This document shows, piece after piece, positions 35,291-47,164 of a stretch of DNA of 64,000 nucleotides. Each line of letters opens with the position of its first letter. The stretch's first letter is position 1. The notes under the pieces were generated by a model. The model had not been told where the DNA came from, ran no database searches, and was given only the letters and a program-made list of their open reading frames with translations. The stretch is taken from the NCBI GenBank assembly GCA_003996215.1, contig QJPP01000277.1:1116001-1180000 (forward strand), given 5' to 3'. The DNA comes from Jaltomata sinuosa (taxonomy: Eukaryota > Streptophyta > Magnoliopsida > Solanales > Solanaceae). Both the position numbers and the translations under genes were made by a program.

Positions 35291-37170
35291 ATGTTGTTAC
35301 TGGTATGTTGAAAGTCTTTTTCCTTGATGTTTATGATTTATTAGACCCTAGAGCCACCTTGTCATTTGTAACTCCTTATATTACTATGAAGTTCAGGATC
35401 AACCCCAAATGAGTCTTAGAGCCCTCCTTTATTTCAACCCCAAATGAGTCTTAGAGCCCTCCTTTATTTCTACTCCTATTGGTGAATCCTTCAAGGCAGA
35501 GAGTCTATAGAAATTTCAATGTCATCGTCTATCATAGAGATGCCACAACTGATGTAGTTGATTTATATATGGTAGATTTTGATGTCAAGTTAGGCATGGA
35601 TTGGTTATATGCTTGTTATGCCTCAGTTGATTGTAGAACTCGCATTGTAAAATTCCAGTTTCCTAGTTAGCCTGTCTTAGAGTGGAAGGGTAGTATGGTT
35701 ATGCCTAAGGGTCATTTTATATCATACCTGAAGTCCAGGAAAATGGTCTCTAAGGGATGTATCTATCATCTAGTCTGGGTTAAAGATTCTAGTGTTGAAA
35801 CAAACCTCTTCCATCACTTCTAGTGGTTAGCTAGTTTCCAAAAGTTTCTCTCGACGATCTTCTTAGAGTCCCTCCCAAAAGAGAGATTGACTTTAGTATA
35901 GACCATCTTCCCGTTGCTCAGCCAACATCTATTCCGCCACATTGGATGGATCATACTCAATTAAAAGAGCTTACTCAGTTGAAAACCTTTTTGATAAGAC
36001 TTTTATTAGACCAAGTGTATCCCCATGGGATTCCCCAATTCTTTTCGTGCATAAGAAGGATAGTTCTCTTAGAATGTGAATTGTTTATCATAAGTTGAAC
36101 AAGGTAACCATTAAGAACAAGTATCCCCTCCCCTAAATTGATGACTTATTCGACCAACTTCAGGGTGCTACATGTTTAACAAAGATTGATATAAGGTCTA
36201 GTTACCACCACTTGAAGGTCAGAGAATGTGACATTCCTATGGCTTCTTTCCATACACAGTATGGCCATTATGAAATTCTTGACATGTCTTTTGGCCTAAC
36301 TAATGTTTCTGCAGACTTTATGGATCTCAGGAACAAAATATTAAAGCATTACCTTGACACGTTCATAATTGTCTTCATCGATGATATCTTGATAATCTCT
36401 CGTAATGAGGAGGAGCATGCTGATTATCTTAGGATTGTGCTACAGACACTCAAGGATTGTGAGTAGTATGCTATATTCTCTAAGTGTGAATTATGGTTGA
36501 GGTCTGTAGCATTCCTTGTTTATATTGTGTCCAATGAGGGAATTTAGGTTTACTCTCAAAAGATTAAGGCTGTGAAAAGTTGGCCTAGACCCACTACCCT
36601 GATAAGTATTAAATGTTTCTTGGGTTCGACTGGAAATTGCAGTAGATTCAAAGAGCATTTCACTTCAATTGGATACCCATTGACTAAGCTAACTCAAAAT
36701 AAGGCAAACTTTCAGTGGTCTGAGGCTTGCGAGAAAAGCTTTCAGGAATTAAAAACTCGATTGACTTTTGCTCCAGTGTTAAGCCAACCAGAGGGAACAA
36801 ATGGTTTTGTAGTCAATTCTGATTCCTCGAGAATCAATATTTGTTGTGTATTGATGCAACATGATAAGGTCATAGACTGCACTTTTAGACAACTTAAGAC
36901 ACATGAGAAAAACTACTAGAATCGTGATCTTGAGTTGGTAGCAGTCGTGTTTGCCTTGAAAATATGGCGTCACTACCTTTTTGGTGTTCATGTAGATGTC
37001 TTCATAGATCATAAAAACCTTCAGTATGTTTTTAGTTAGAGAGAGTTCAACCTCAGGAAGAGGAGGTGGCTGGAACTGCTCAAAGACTATGATATGAGCA
37101 TACTTTATTACTCGGGGAAAGCAAATGTTGTTTCCGATGCACTTAGTAGGTTGTCTATTGGAGTACTACA
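35291..37170 (+). pseudogene. Protease, reverse transcriptase and RNase H of F, broken
   Basis: The protease active site is DPRAT at 35344-35358, with Gly changed to Arg (GGA to AGA), so it should be inactive. A 35-bp duplication (35401-35470) then breaks the frame. The protease ends at about 35670 (DFDVKLGMDWL). The reverse transcriptase runs about 35990-36640 with FIDD intact at 36374-36385 and stops at 36136, 36463 and 36545. RNase H follows, with an NSDSSRINICCVLMQ block at about 36820-36860, [16 protein letters not shown] at 36934-36980 and DALSRLS ending near 37157. Confidence 0.8.
35401..35470 (+). repeat. Perfect 35-bp tandem duplication
   Basis: The 35 bases from aaccccaaatgagtc to cctttatttc occur twice with no difference (35401-35435, 35436-35470). 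The unit is not a multiple of three, so it shifts the protease frame of F. Perfect identity in a decayed element implies a recent event or an assembly artefact. Confidence 0.95.
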
Positions 37171-37415
37171 CATGTAAAAGTGGGGAAGAAAGAGCTTGCT
37201 AAGGATGTCCACTGACTTTCTCGGTTAGGAGTTTGTCTTGTTGACTACGAGGATGGACGTATAGTGGTTCATAATGGTTCAGAGTCATCTTTAGTTGTTG
37301 ATGGTTAGGAGAAACAGTACATCAATCCCCTTCTACTTCAATTAAAAGAAGGAATCATTGCATAGAAGGTCATGGCTTTCGAATTAGGGGAGATGGAGTC
37401 TTGAGGTACCAAGGT
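37171..37415 (+). pseudogene. Integrase start of F, cut by element J
   Basis: The linker between RNase H and integrase (KELAKDVH-like, then ESSLVVD and the GDGVL.RYQG phrase) is broken by stops. It ends at caaggt where the TGTCA of J begins. The reading resumes at 46693 with the next residues of the HHCC domain; about 12 bases seem lost. Confidence 0.75.
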
Positions 37416-40062
37416 TGTCATGTTCCAAACTTGGGGGGAAGCAACTGGCATCTTATGCCAAAACTTAGGCCAAAGTCGATCCTGCTGAACCATTTGCCAT
37501 TGGCACATAGCAGCCACACATAATCAAAAATTCAAACAAGTATATCTCGGCTTAAAAATCACCCCTCAACCGCCAAGGTCATTGTTAATAGCTCTACAAA
37601 GAAAACAAAAACTCCCAACAATTTATATTAAACAATAAGCAGGTAGCACATAAGTCCTATTTGGGCCGTCGAGTCTGCCATGATATCTAGGAAAGCATAA
37701 ATACTATGCAGGCCATCGAGGCAACCAGGATCTCTATACAAAAACATAAAATAGGTATATACAATGTAAACTAGGCCAACTAGCTGCTAAACAGCCAACA
37801 AGAACAAATCCAAACTAGCCAACAAGTTACAACTAATTAACATACAAGGATAAAATGGTAACCATCATATCTATACAACTTAACCGACTAGTATGCAAGC
37901 CTCTATGAATACCACAATTGGTGCGATAGGGCCCCAACCTACCCAAAAGATATAAACAACAAAAAGGCAAACTTCTGAGACTTTGGCGATCCCTGAAAGG
38001 AAAGGAGTCAACCAACCCATTAAAATACGGCTATGCTACCTAGCAGGTCTGTTTGGCCATGCTTAGATCTTGTAGGCATAAATACAGTGGCCCTAGGCAA
38101 TGGGGATTCAGTACAAAATAATGTACTGAGTATGTAAGGAAAACTGAAAACTTAAACTAAAGTGTAAGGACTGAACTAGAAAGGCAAGAGTAAGACAGAA
38201 GTACAATACATTACCTTCCAGTAATAATGTAGCCTTTAAACATATCGCAAACAATAACCTAACCTGGATTCCATAAGCCCATCTGGTATAAATAATACAC
38301 AATTACTATAAGTCCTAAGGAGTACAAACAGTCGCTAAATACCCATACTGGCCCTCTTAACTAGACCCCAAAGATGATCTAATCTGAACTGTCTGAATGT
38401 ATAGCTGTCATGAATCAATATAACTATTAGGCTCTTTGGTACAATATAAGTGCTATACCATAGGCACAGCCTGCCCATCCCATAGGTATGTTCTGTCCAA
38501 CCCATAAGCGTGGTAAAATGTAACTGCTTCCCCATAGGTATAGCTTGCCAACTCTATAGGTACGGTCTTCCTAGCCTGTAGACATGGTTTGCCTTTCCCA
38601 AAGGCAAGATAATAGTAATCATAATGTAGGCTCCAAAACCCTGCAGTGTTAGTATCTGCTAAGGTGAAAACAAGCTCATAGGCAGCAACTAGATGATAAA
38701 AATAGCACAACAATAGCAAGTGATCATAGACGACCTCAATACAATCATAACTTGCTTTTATAGTCCTCTAAGTAAGGAATAGAGTGATGCTGCTAGAAAT
38801 TATATCATGTTGTGGTAGCAAACTTAATGGTATAAGGCTACAGTCAAATAACGATATTATACAAGCTATAACAAGCTTAAGCCTTCAGGTCATGCCATAA
38901 ATTGAAAAGGAAGCCTTAAAATACCTTTTAACTGAAGCCCCAAAGGTGTCTCTATGAAGCTTGACCAACAGGTAATGCAACAAGTGCGAGAATCAATAAG
39001 GCTGCAAGAACGAGCCAAAGCTAATCATTAATGCATTAATGCCACACTCGTGACAAGCCAAGTAAAGCATAAAATGAGGTCAATAACAACAATAAAAATA
39101 GTTATATCCAATGAAGATATTCCAACAATATCTCAAAGGAGCGATGAGCTCCCAAGGCAACATAACAAGGCGTGCTTCACATCATTAAATCTAACAACTG
39201 TTGTACGTAACTCCAATAAGAATCACACAAGCCCCCCAACTCCTATAGAACCTTAACACCATCAGTATACAACAATAATAGCCAAACTCAATAAGACAAA
39301 GGGTCAGCCCATAGCCACGATATCTAAAACACCACTTCGTGGCTTGAGAATCTATAAAAATGACACTAGAACATGAAATTACAACAGAGGATCATAGGAG
39401 GAAGATAACCTCAACAAAAGATGTTTTAAATACAAATCTGACCAATCTTCCTATTTGTAGAAATAACAAATTTAGCTTAAATTGATGAGAAAACTATACA
39501 ACAATAGTGAACTCGCGCTCTAGAGCAACTTTTGTTAAACTTTTAAGTTGAGAATCCTTACAATGATGGAGTCTTTCGGGGATTATTCTCTAATGTTTTG
39601 GGGCTTTTCATCTGATTTCTATGGTAAAATAATGAATAAGTGGGTCCTATATAGAGCAACACTGACTTACGGGCTGGGGGACACACCTTGATGTGCTTAC
39701 TTGTGCAGTCATACAAAAATGCAAATATCTCTCTATTTTGAAGTTCTATCAACGAACAGTTAGTGCATTAGAAAGTAAACTTGTAGACCTTTGATTTTGT
39801 AGGTGGGGGTCCACTTATTCATTATTGATAGGGAGAAAATCTCTGAGATATTAGACCCAAATTTTTAGAGAATTTCTTAAAAGAAACTTAGAATAACTTT
39901 TGCTGACTTTTATTTTGCAACTTTCCTGACTTCAAAACTTAAGATCTGATAATTTTGAAATTAAAATACCTCATAAAACATCCTTCCTTACATACTGATC
40001 ACTCTTAGTCTTATCCTAAAAGTATGAGTTAATTCAAATGTTCAAACGGGTCGGGTGTTACA
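37416..40062 (-). repeat. 3' LTR of J (about 2.6 kb)
   Basis: As written on the plus strand it starts TGTCATGTTCC and ends gggtgttaca beside the polypurine tract; on its own strand it starts TGTAACACCCG. It pairs with 44102-46692 along its whole length with many base changes. It contains an imperfect repeat around cccataggtat..cttgcc (38455-38600). Confidence 0.88.
38430..38610 (-). repeat. Imperfect subrepeats in J LTR
   Basis: A degenerate unit of about 30-45 bp with ccataggta..ggcctgccc-like cores recurs four to five times. The other LTR of J has the same block at about 45105-45260. It resembles in layout the array at 13462-13700. Confidence 0.5.
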
Positions 40063-40077
40063 TCCTTCCCCCTTAGG
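40063..40077 (-). other. Polypurine tract of J
   Basis: On the minus strand this reads cctaagggggaagga directly before the LTR start TGTAACACCC. It fixes the inner edge of the 3' LTR. Confidence 0.85.
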
Positions 40078-40184
40078 GAAATTTGTCCTTGAATAAAGAT
40101 AATATATATGGCATCACAAGAAATATCACAAGAATTTATAAAATATCAAAGTAACATACCTCAAGTACTCAAATGCGGGTCTAC

Positions 40185-41035
40185 TATCTATCTATTCTAA
40201 ACATCATCTAGAGAAGTGAACATGTGGTGATATCTGGACTTCATGTCCTCTTCAGATTCTCATATCATCTCCTCGATATTACAGTTCCTCCATAACACTT
40301 TCGCTGAAACTATATCATTATTCCACAATCTCCTAATTTGGTGATCTACTATGGCAACATGGACTTCTTCATTAGCTAATTCCTCTGAAATCTAAATATT
40401 TGTTGTTGGTGCTAAATATGTTGGATCTCTGATACCCTTCCATAACATAGAAACATAAAAGACTAAGTGCACTGATTCTAATTCTTGAGGAAACTCTAGC
40501 TGTTAAGCAACTTTGCCAATCCATCGCACAATATAATAAGGTCTAATATATCAAGGGCTCAACTTTCCCTTCTTACCAAATCGCATAACGCCCTTCATTA
40601 GTGAAACCTTTAGAAAGACCCAATCATTAATATTAAACACTAAGTCCCACTGCCTAACATCTGAATATGATTTCTAGAGGCTCTAAGCCGTTAAAAACCA
40701 CTCTCTGATCAGCTTAAGCTTTTCCATGGCCTACTACACTATGTGAGGTCCAAGCAATCTTGACTCACCAACCTCAAACCAACAAAGAGGGGATCAATTT
40801 TTCTTCCCATATAAAGCCTCATACGGTGACATACTAATGCTGGAATGATAGTTGTTATTATAAAAAAACTCAATAAGTGGCAAGTGCATCCTAGTTCCCC
40901 TGAAATCTAGCACACGTTCCCGTAATATGTCCTCGAGCATCTAAATCATACATTTGTCTTGGCCATTAGTTTGAGGATTAAAAGCTGTACTAAAATTAAT
41001 TTAAGTCCCCAAATCATAATATAGTCTGAGCATAA
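40185..41035 (-). pseudogene. Integrase C-terminal half and tail of J
   Basis: Leftwards from 41035 the reading starts at LGT..INFSTAFNPQTNGQ of the catalytic core (carrying the region of the third catalytic residue, where SER is replaced by DKC), then [56 protein letters not shown] and a VLWRNCNIEE..ESEEDMKSRY chromodomain-like end at about 40225. The first two catalytic Asp and the HHCC domain lie in the deleted part, so integration is impossible. Confidence 0.8.
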
Positions 41036-42660
41036 AAGTTTTTGTGTTGCATCTGAACACAACCCAGCTCGATACCTGAAGTGTCACAATACACTGTGTA
41101 GCCCTTTGGATCCTCTGGTAAGGTCAGAACTGGTGCTGAAGTCAATCTATCTTTCAGCTCCTGGATACTCCACTTGCAGGCTGCGGTCCACTAAAATTTA
41201 GCTATTTTTTGAGGAAACTTTGTCAATGGTGCTGAAAGTGCAGAAAATCCTTCGGTAAACCCTTTTTAATACCTTGCTAACCCTAGAAGCTATGAACTTC
41301 TATCAGGGTTGTAGGTCTAATCCAAGTCTTCATAGCCTCAATCTTCTGTGAATCAACTCGAATACTAGCATCTGATATAATATGGCCCAAAAAGGCCACA
41401 AAATGCAACAAAACTCATACTTTGAAAGCTTAGCATACAATCGCTCATCTCAAAGAACCTGAAGAACTGATCAAAGGTGATCACTATACTTATAAATATA
41501 CCAGAATATCATCAATAAATACAATGACAAACAAGTCTAAAAATGGCCTGAATATTATGTTTATCAGGTCCATCAATACTGATAAGGCATTTGTCCACCC
41601 GAAAGACATCACAAGAAACTCAAAATGGTCATATCTGGTACTGAAGGTTGTCATCAGAATATCATTCTCCCAAACTTGTACGCGATGGTACCATATATGT
41701 AAATCAATCTTTGAGAAACATTGGGCATCCTATAGCTGGTAAAATAAGTTATCAATCTTTGGCAGGATGTATTTTCTTAATATTCACCTTGTTAAGTAAC
41801 AGATAATCTATAAACATTCTCAGTGATACATCTTTCTTTTTCACAAACAATACTGGTGCATCCCAAGGTAAAGCACTAGTCCTGATAAAGCCTTTATCAA
41901 GCAAGTCCTTAAATTTCTCCATTGACTCCTTCAGTTCAGCCGGAACCATCTTGTAAAAAGGAATAAAAAATGGCTAAATAGCTGGAAGCATATCTATAGC
42001 AAAGTCAATCTCACTCTTTGGGGGAATACCGCGAAGCTCATATAGAAACTCACTAACCACTAGAATAGATTATAGAGTAGGTAAGTCAGCATCGATATCT
42101 TAAACTCAAATAATATGGTAAATGCAGCCTTTAGAGATCATTTTCTTTACCTGAAGATAGGAAATAAACCTGTCTTTTAGCGTTCCTACATTACCCTTCC
42201 ACTCCCAAACTATTTCCCCTAGAAAGTGGAGTCTAACAATCTTCACTCAGTAATCGACATTAGCATATCAAGATGCCAACCAATCCATGCCTATAATAAT
42301 ATCAAAGTCCAGCATCTTTAACTCTATCAGGTTTGCAAAGGTTTGACTGCCAACAATATCTACCATACAACCTCAATAAACCTTGTTTGCAATAATAGAG
42401 TCGCCAACTGGGATAGACACAAAAAACGTTATTGCAATAACTCTGGTACTATACACAACTTCCCAGTAATAAATTAGGTAACATATGATAATATGGAGGC
42501 TAGATCTAATAAAACATAAACACAGTGGAAGCAAACACTTAATATACCTATCAAAATATTTGGCAATGACTTTGAATGCTGACAACCAATCAGTGCATAT
42601 GTGTAATTTTGGTCACTACTAGAACTGGATAATCCGCATGGCCTCGATCTCTACCTACTG
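41036..42660 (-). pseudogene. Protease, reverse transcriptase and RNase H start of J
   Basis: Protease: the active site reads DLAS at 42506-42495 in place of DPGS, so it is lost. The open piece 42585-42373 spans it. Reverse transcriptase: 41949-41752 is open ([22 protein letters not shown]), and FIDD is intact at 41519-41508 in a different frame from its neighbours. RNase H begins at about 41195 (SIQELKDRLTSAPVLTLPEDP, then VYCDTSGIELGCVQMQH) and stops at about 41050, where it joins integrase core sequence directly. There are many stops. Confidence 0.8.
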
Positions 42661-43880
42661 AAGTCTAGGATCAACATTTTACAGGGTGTACTATGGAAGA
42701 TGACCCTTCTACTGATCCATCCATCTGTTCTGAACCCTTCTGGTCCCTCAACGAATAATATCTTTGTACATGACCCTCCTAGCCACAAGAAAAGCACATT
42801 GTGGTGCCCTGATGGCATCTCCAATCATGTGCTCTACCACAAGTATCACAATGTTGCACAACTGATCTAAACTGCTCAAGTACCCTATACTGTTGCCAGC
42901 CTGATGCTTGTGAGATCTCACTCAAACCTGACCACCCCCAGTGATCCAACTGCTACCCTGGACTATGGTGGGGGTCTAGGTGGTCTCCCTAAATATCAAG
43001 GTTTGGAGCAACCCTGGGCCTCTATCTAAAACCCCATAGGACTATCCCTCTTCTAATGCTCTCTCTAAACCCTCTCATCCATATACAACTGATTTTAGAG
43101 CCCCTCTATTTTCTGTTCTACTGCCTGAATTCACGAGATATCAATATTGTCATTAAGTGTTGCTAAGGTAGAAGCCTCGATAGAGTCTAAAACAAGCCCT
43201 CCAACAAATCAACGTACCTTATCATGCATCATATCAACATATGCTGGTGTATATATAGCCAAATAATCAAATCTCAAGGTATATTTTTGGACACTCATAC
43301 GGTCCTGCCAAAGATTAAGAAGCTAGTCTACTTAGGCATCCCGTATTTTCTATGGGAAGTAGTGATATAGGAAGGACTCTATGAAAGTTTCCCAGGTGGG
43401 CAAAGGTACATCCTTCCCCTAGGTCTCTCCTAGTTCTGGCACCACAATACTGTTATATCCCACAACCAAAATGCTGCTAACTCAATTGACTTAGTCACTG
43501 AAGCATACATAACTCTAAATATCCTTTGAAGTTGATCTACAAAGTGTTGAAAGTCCTTTTTGTGGTATGTCCCTATATACTAGGGAGGACTCAAGGCAAG
43601 GAACTCTTGAACCCTCAGGCTGCTACTGAGTGGACACTAACTGAGCCAACATATAAATTGCATTCCTGAACTCCTGATCTATAAGGATAGGAGGAGCTGG
43701 AGGTGCTACTGGAGGTCCTGTAGCTACTGGGGACTCCTAATATAGAGCTGAAGCTAGAGAGGAATGTGAAGATATCTCTCTCACTGCCTCTGACTAAACT
43801 ATCCCAACAGGTGGTACCCTGTTGGTACCCTCACCTGCAGGTGCATAAGGATTGTGACCAGCTGTCATTTGATGAGTCAT
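42661..43880 (-). pseudogene. Chromovirus gag of J, broken
   Basis: ATG at 43880 (MTHQMTAG) follows a leader of about 200 bases from the primer site. A Pro-rich N-terminus (PPVAPPAPP) near 43700 precedes a capsid block with TWETFIESFLYHYFP (about 43410-43365) and RFDYLAIYTPAYVD near 43270-43230. The zinc-knuckle region near 42870-42770 has CDTCGRAHDWRC and CFSCG.EGHVQRYY, the last Cys being Tyr and one position a stop. Confidence 0.75.
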
Positions 43881-44086
43881 CAAATTTTCTCTGTACAACC
43901 ATAATGACATTCGTAAGCTAAATAACTCAACACATATCACTCATGTCTACATCAAGATTTGAGCAAAAGAAAGGTAACTTTCCTAAACACTCTTTGTAGC
44001 TTCCTGCTTATAGAATATGGTGCACAACACACTTGTAAACAAAACTCTACTAGAAACAGCTTGCAGACTCCCTAGGATACGATGTT

Positions 44087-44098
44087 GCTTTGATACCA
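44087..44098 (-). other. Primer binding site of J (tRNA-Met)
   Basis: On the minus strand this reads TGGTATCAAAGC, one base from the tRNA-iMet complement, three bases from the LTR end at 44102. Confidence 0.85.
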
Positions 44099-44101
44099 AC
44101 T

Positions 44102-46692
44102 TATTCACTCCCTAAACACGAGGAGCGCAACTGGCACCTGTTGCCAAAACTTAGGCCAAAGGCGACACTGCTCAACCATTTTCCATTGGCGCATAGAAGC
44201 CACATGTAATCAAAAATACAAATAAGTATATCTAGACTTAAAATCAGCCCTCGAACGGCAAGTCCTTTGTTAATAGCTTTACAAAGAAAACAACTACTAC
44301 CAACAATTTATAAAAAATAATAAGGAGGTAGCGCATAAGTCTTTTTTGGGCCATCAAGGCCACTAGGATCTGCATAGCGAAACTGAAAATATGTATATAC
44401 AATGTAAACTAGGCCAACCAGCCACTAAACTACTAGGAACAACAATAACAACAAGGCCCAAATGTCTAACAAGTTATAACTAATCAACATATAAGGCCAA
44501 AATGGTCACCATCATAGTTATACAACCCAATCGACTATTCTGCAAGCCTCTATGAATACCATAATTGATGGAACAGGGGCCCAACCTACACAAAATTTAT
44601 AAACAACAAAAAGGCAAACCTTTGAGACTTTGGCGATCCCTGGAAGGAAAGGAGTGAACCAACCCACTAAAATCGTAGTTTTCTACCCACTAGGTCTATC
44701 TGGTCATTGCTCAAATCTTGTAGGCATGAATTCAGTACCCCCCCCCCCCCGACAATGGGGAATCAATACAAAATAATGTATCGAGTATGTAAGGAAAACT
44801 GAAAATTGGATCTGAAGTGTAAGTACTGAACAAGAAGGGCAGGAGTAAAACAGAAGTACAATACCTTACCTTCCTGAAATAATATAGCATTTAAACACAT
44901 AGAAAAAAATAACCTGACTTGGCCCCTATTAGCATGGCAGGTAGAAAAAGCACACAATCACTATAAGTCCTAAGGATTACAAAAAATCGCTAAATACCCA
45001 TAATGGTCCCTTACCTTGCCCCCTGTGATGATCTAATTTTAATTGACTGAATGTACAGGTGTCATGAATCAATACAACTCTTAGGCTCTATGGTATAATA
45101 TAAGTGTTGCCCCATAGGTACAACTTGCCCATCTCTTACAGTTTGCCTAGATCATAGGCACGGTCTACCCAATCCAAAGGCATGATAACATAATGTAACT
45201 ACTTTCACATAGGGATAACCTGCCCACCCTATAGGTATGGTCTGCCCGAGTGCAAAGGAATGGTAATAGTAATAAGAATGTAGGCTCCATAACCCTACAG
45301 TATTAGTGTCGGATAAGGCCAAAACAAGCACATAAGCGGCAACTAGATGATAAAACCAGCACAACAATAGAAAGTGATCACAGACAACCTTAATACAATA
45401 ATAATATGCTTTTTTAGGTCTCTAAGCAAGAAATAGAGTGTTGTTGCTAGACATTATATCATGTTGTGGTAGAAAACTCAATGGTATTAGGTTATAGTCA
45501 AATAATAACCTTATATAAGCTATAACAAGCTTAAGACTTTAGGTCATTCCAAAAATTGAAAAAAATAAGTTTTAACATACCTTTTAACTAAAGTCCCAAA
45601 GGTGTCTCTATGAAGCTTGACCAACCAAAGATATTGCAATAATTGCGAGAATCAACAAGTATGAAATAATGAGCCAAAGCTAATCGATAAGGAATTAATG
45701 CCACATCCATGACAAGACAAGTCCAAAGTATAACATGAATAAAATAACCATAATAAATGACAACTATATCCGATAAAAATATTTTAACAACATCTCAAAG
45801 GAGAAACGAGCTCTCGAGGCAATATAACAAGGCGTACTTCACGCTGATAAATCCTATAATCATTCTATGTGACTCCACAAAACCCTCAGTTCCTCCAACA
45901 CCTTAACACCATCAGTATACAATACTAATATCCAAACTTAATAAGACAAGGGAGCTACTCAGAGCCACGACATCCAAAATATCAGTTTATGCACTAGACC
46001 ATGAAATTACGAAAGAGGGTTATAAGAGAAAGATTACCTTTACAAGAATGTTTGAAATACAAAGCTAAATAATCTTCCTAAATGAAAAAACAACAAATAG
46101 AGCCTAAATTAATGAGAAAAATATATCACAATGGTGAGCTTGTGATGTAGAGCAACTTCTATTAAACTTCCGAGTTGAGAATTCTAACACCCATGAAATC
46201 TTTGGGGGTTATTCCCTGATTTTTGGTGGGTTGTTAGCTGATTTATATGGACAAATAATGAAGAAGGGGGTCCTATATAAAGCAACACTGGCTTAGGGGC
46301 TTGGGGGGGGGGGCGCCTTGATATGCTTGCTTTTGTAGTCTCACGAAAATGCATATATCTCTTTATTTTGAATTTGTATCGATGAATGTATTAGTGCATT
46401 GGAAACTGGACTCATAGACCTTAGTTTTTGTAGGTTGGAAGCCTACTAAAGTCTTATATATTTGGATAAAATCTCTGAGATATTTGACCAAAAAGTTTAG
46501 AGAATTTATTAAACGAACTTACAATAACTTTTGCTGACTTATATTTTGCAACTTGCCTGACTTTAAAACTTAACATACAACCATTATAAAATTAAAATAC
46601 CTCATAAAATATCCTTCTTAACATACTAAGCACTCTTAGTCATATCCCAAAAGTATGAGTTAATTCAAATGTTCGAATGTGTGGGGTGTTAC
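44102..46692 (-). repeat. 5' LTR of J (about 2.6 kb)
   Basis: It pairs with 37416-40062. The inner end TATTCACTCCC corresponds to TGTCATGTTCC there. The outer end gtgttac lacks the final base of the partner. It carries a run of 13 C at 44738-44750 and 11 G at 46303-46313 that the partner does not have. Confidence 0.88.
46273..46282 (-). promoter_or_regulatory. TATA-like box of J 5' LTR
   Basis: The minus strand reads ctttatatag about 410 bases into the LTR, where the core promoter of such LTRs usually lies. The other LTR has ctctatatag at the same place (about 39645-39654). Function is inferred from position only. Confidence 0.4.
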
Positions 46693-47090
46693 CTGACATT
46701 GATGGTCTCTAAGAAAGGAATATAGCCAAAGCACATAGTTCAAGATATTCCATTCTTCTGAGATCTACCAAAATGTACCATGATTTGAGGTAAATATATT
46801 GGTGGTATAGTATGAAGAGAAGCATTGCATATTTAGTGTTTAAGTGTCCTAACTTCTAGCAAGTTAAGGATAAGCACCAAAGGCCTGGTGGTATGGATTA
46901 GGATATAAATATGCTGGAGTGGAAATGGGAGATGATAAAAATGGACTTTATAATAGGTTTGATCAAATGACTAAATCAGCCTATTTTTTCCCCCTCAAGA
47001 TGATAAAACACTGCATCATAGCATAATACTTCTCATTGAGTTATCTGTGAAATTCATTTTCTTATTGTACCAATTGGGCATGGTTTTGGA
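46693..47090 (+). pseudogene. Integrase of F, continued after J
   Basis: It resumes with DIDGL..ERNIAKAHSSRYSILLRSTKMYHDL (HHCC His pair) and IAYLVFKCPNF.QVK (second Cys changed to Phe). The core begins KMDFIIGL at about 46940, then jumps directly to MTKSAYFFPLK, missing about 15 residues usually between. Recognition fades after about 47040. No tail or 3' LTR of F follows. Confidence 0.7.
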
Positions 47091-47100
47091 GAATAATATT

Positions 47101-47164
47101 GTGCCAATGGGAAATGATTCTGATGAGTATTATTGGTGCCAATGGTAAATGGTTCTGATGAGTA
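47101..47164 (+). repeat. Direct repeat, period 35 bp
   Basis: gtgccaatgggaaatgattc... (47101-47129) recurs at 47136-47164 with two changes over 29 bases. It lies at the junction between F integrase and the LTR of G. A similar phrase, accatttgccattggc, occurs in the J LTR near 37488-37504 on the opposite strand, so it may be LTR-derived. Confidence 0.7.

Larger units (their letters stand above)
37416..46692 (-). mobile_element. Chromovirus J, complete outline with internal deletion
   Basis: On the minus strand: 5' LTR 46692-44102, primer site 44098-44087, gag, protease, reverse transcriptase, short RNase H, integrase part, polypurine tract 40077-40063, 3' LTR 40062-37416. Roughly 9.3 kb. About 1 kb of RNase H and integrase is missing (junction near 41035). 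It lies in the integrase of F. The flanks aaggt and ctgac do not match, and about 12 bases of F are missing, so no target duplication is visible. Confidence 0.85.
17530..47090 (+). mobile_element. Chromovirus F, split by two nested insertions
   Basis: The pieces are 5' LTR 17530-17935 and 32513-33799, primer site 33804-33815, gag, protease, reverse transcriptase and RNase H up to 37170, and integrase 37171-37415 and 46693 to about 47090. Element C interrupts the LTR and element J interrupts the integrase. The reading joins sensibly across both. The remainder of the integrase, the tail and the 3' LTR are missing: at about 47090 sequence of another LTR begins. Confidence 0.75.

Noticed and set aside
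37416..37440. Reading of F integrase continuing as CHVPNL past 37415
   Set aside because: The same bases align to the LTR end of J at 44102 (TATTCACTCCC..) and to the usual TGTCACGCCCC-type end with C-to-T changes; the likeness to the VP motif is probably chance.
44738..44750. Poly-C run as a functional i-motif
   Set aside because: It is a single run of one base present in one LTR only, more simply slippage or a sequence error.
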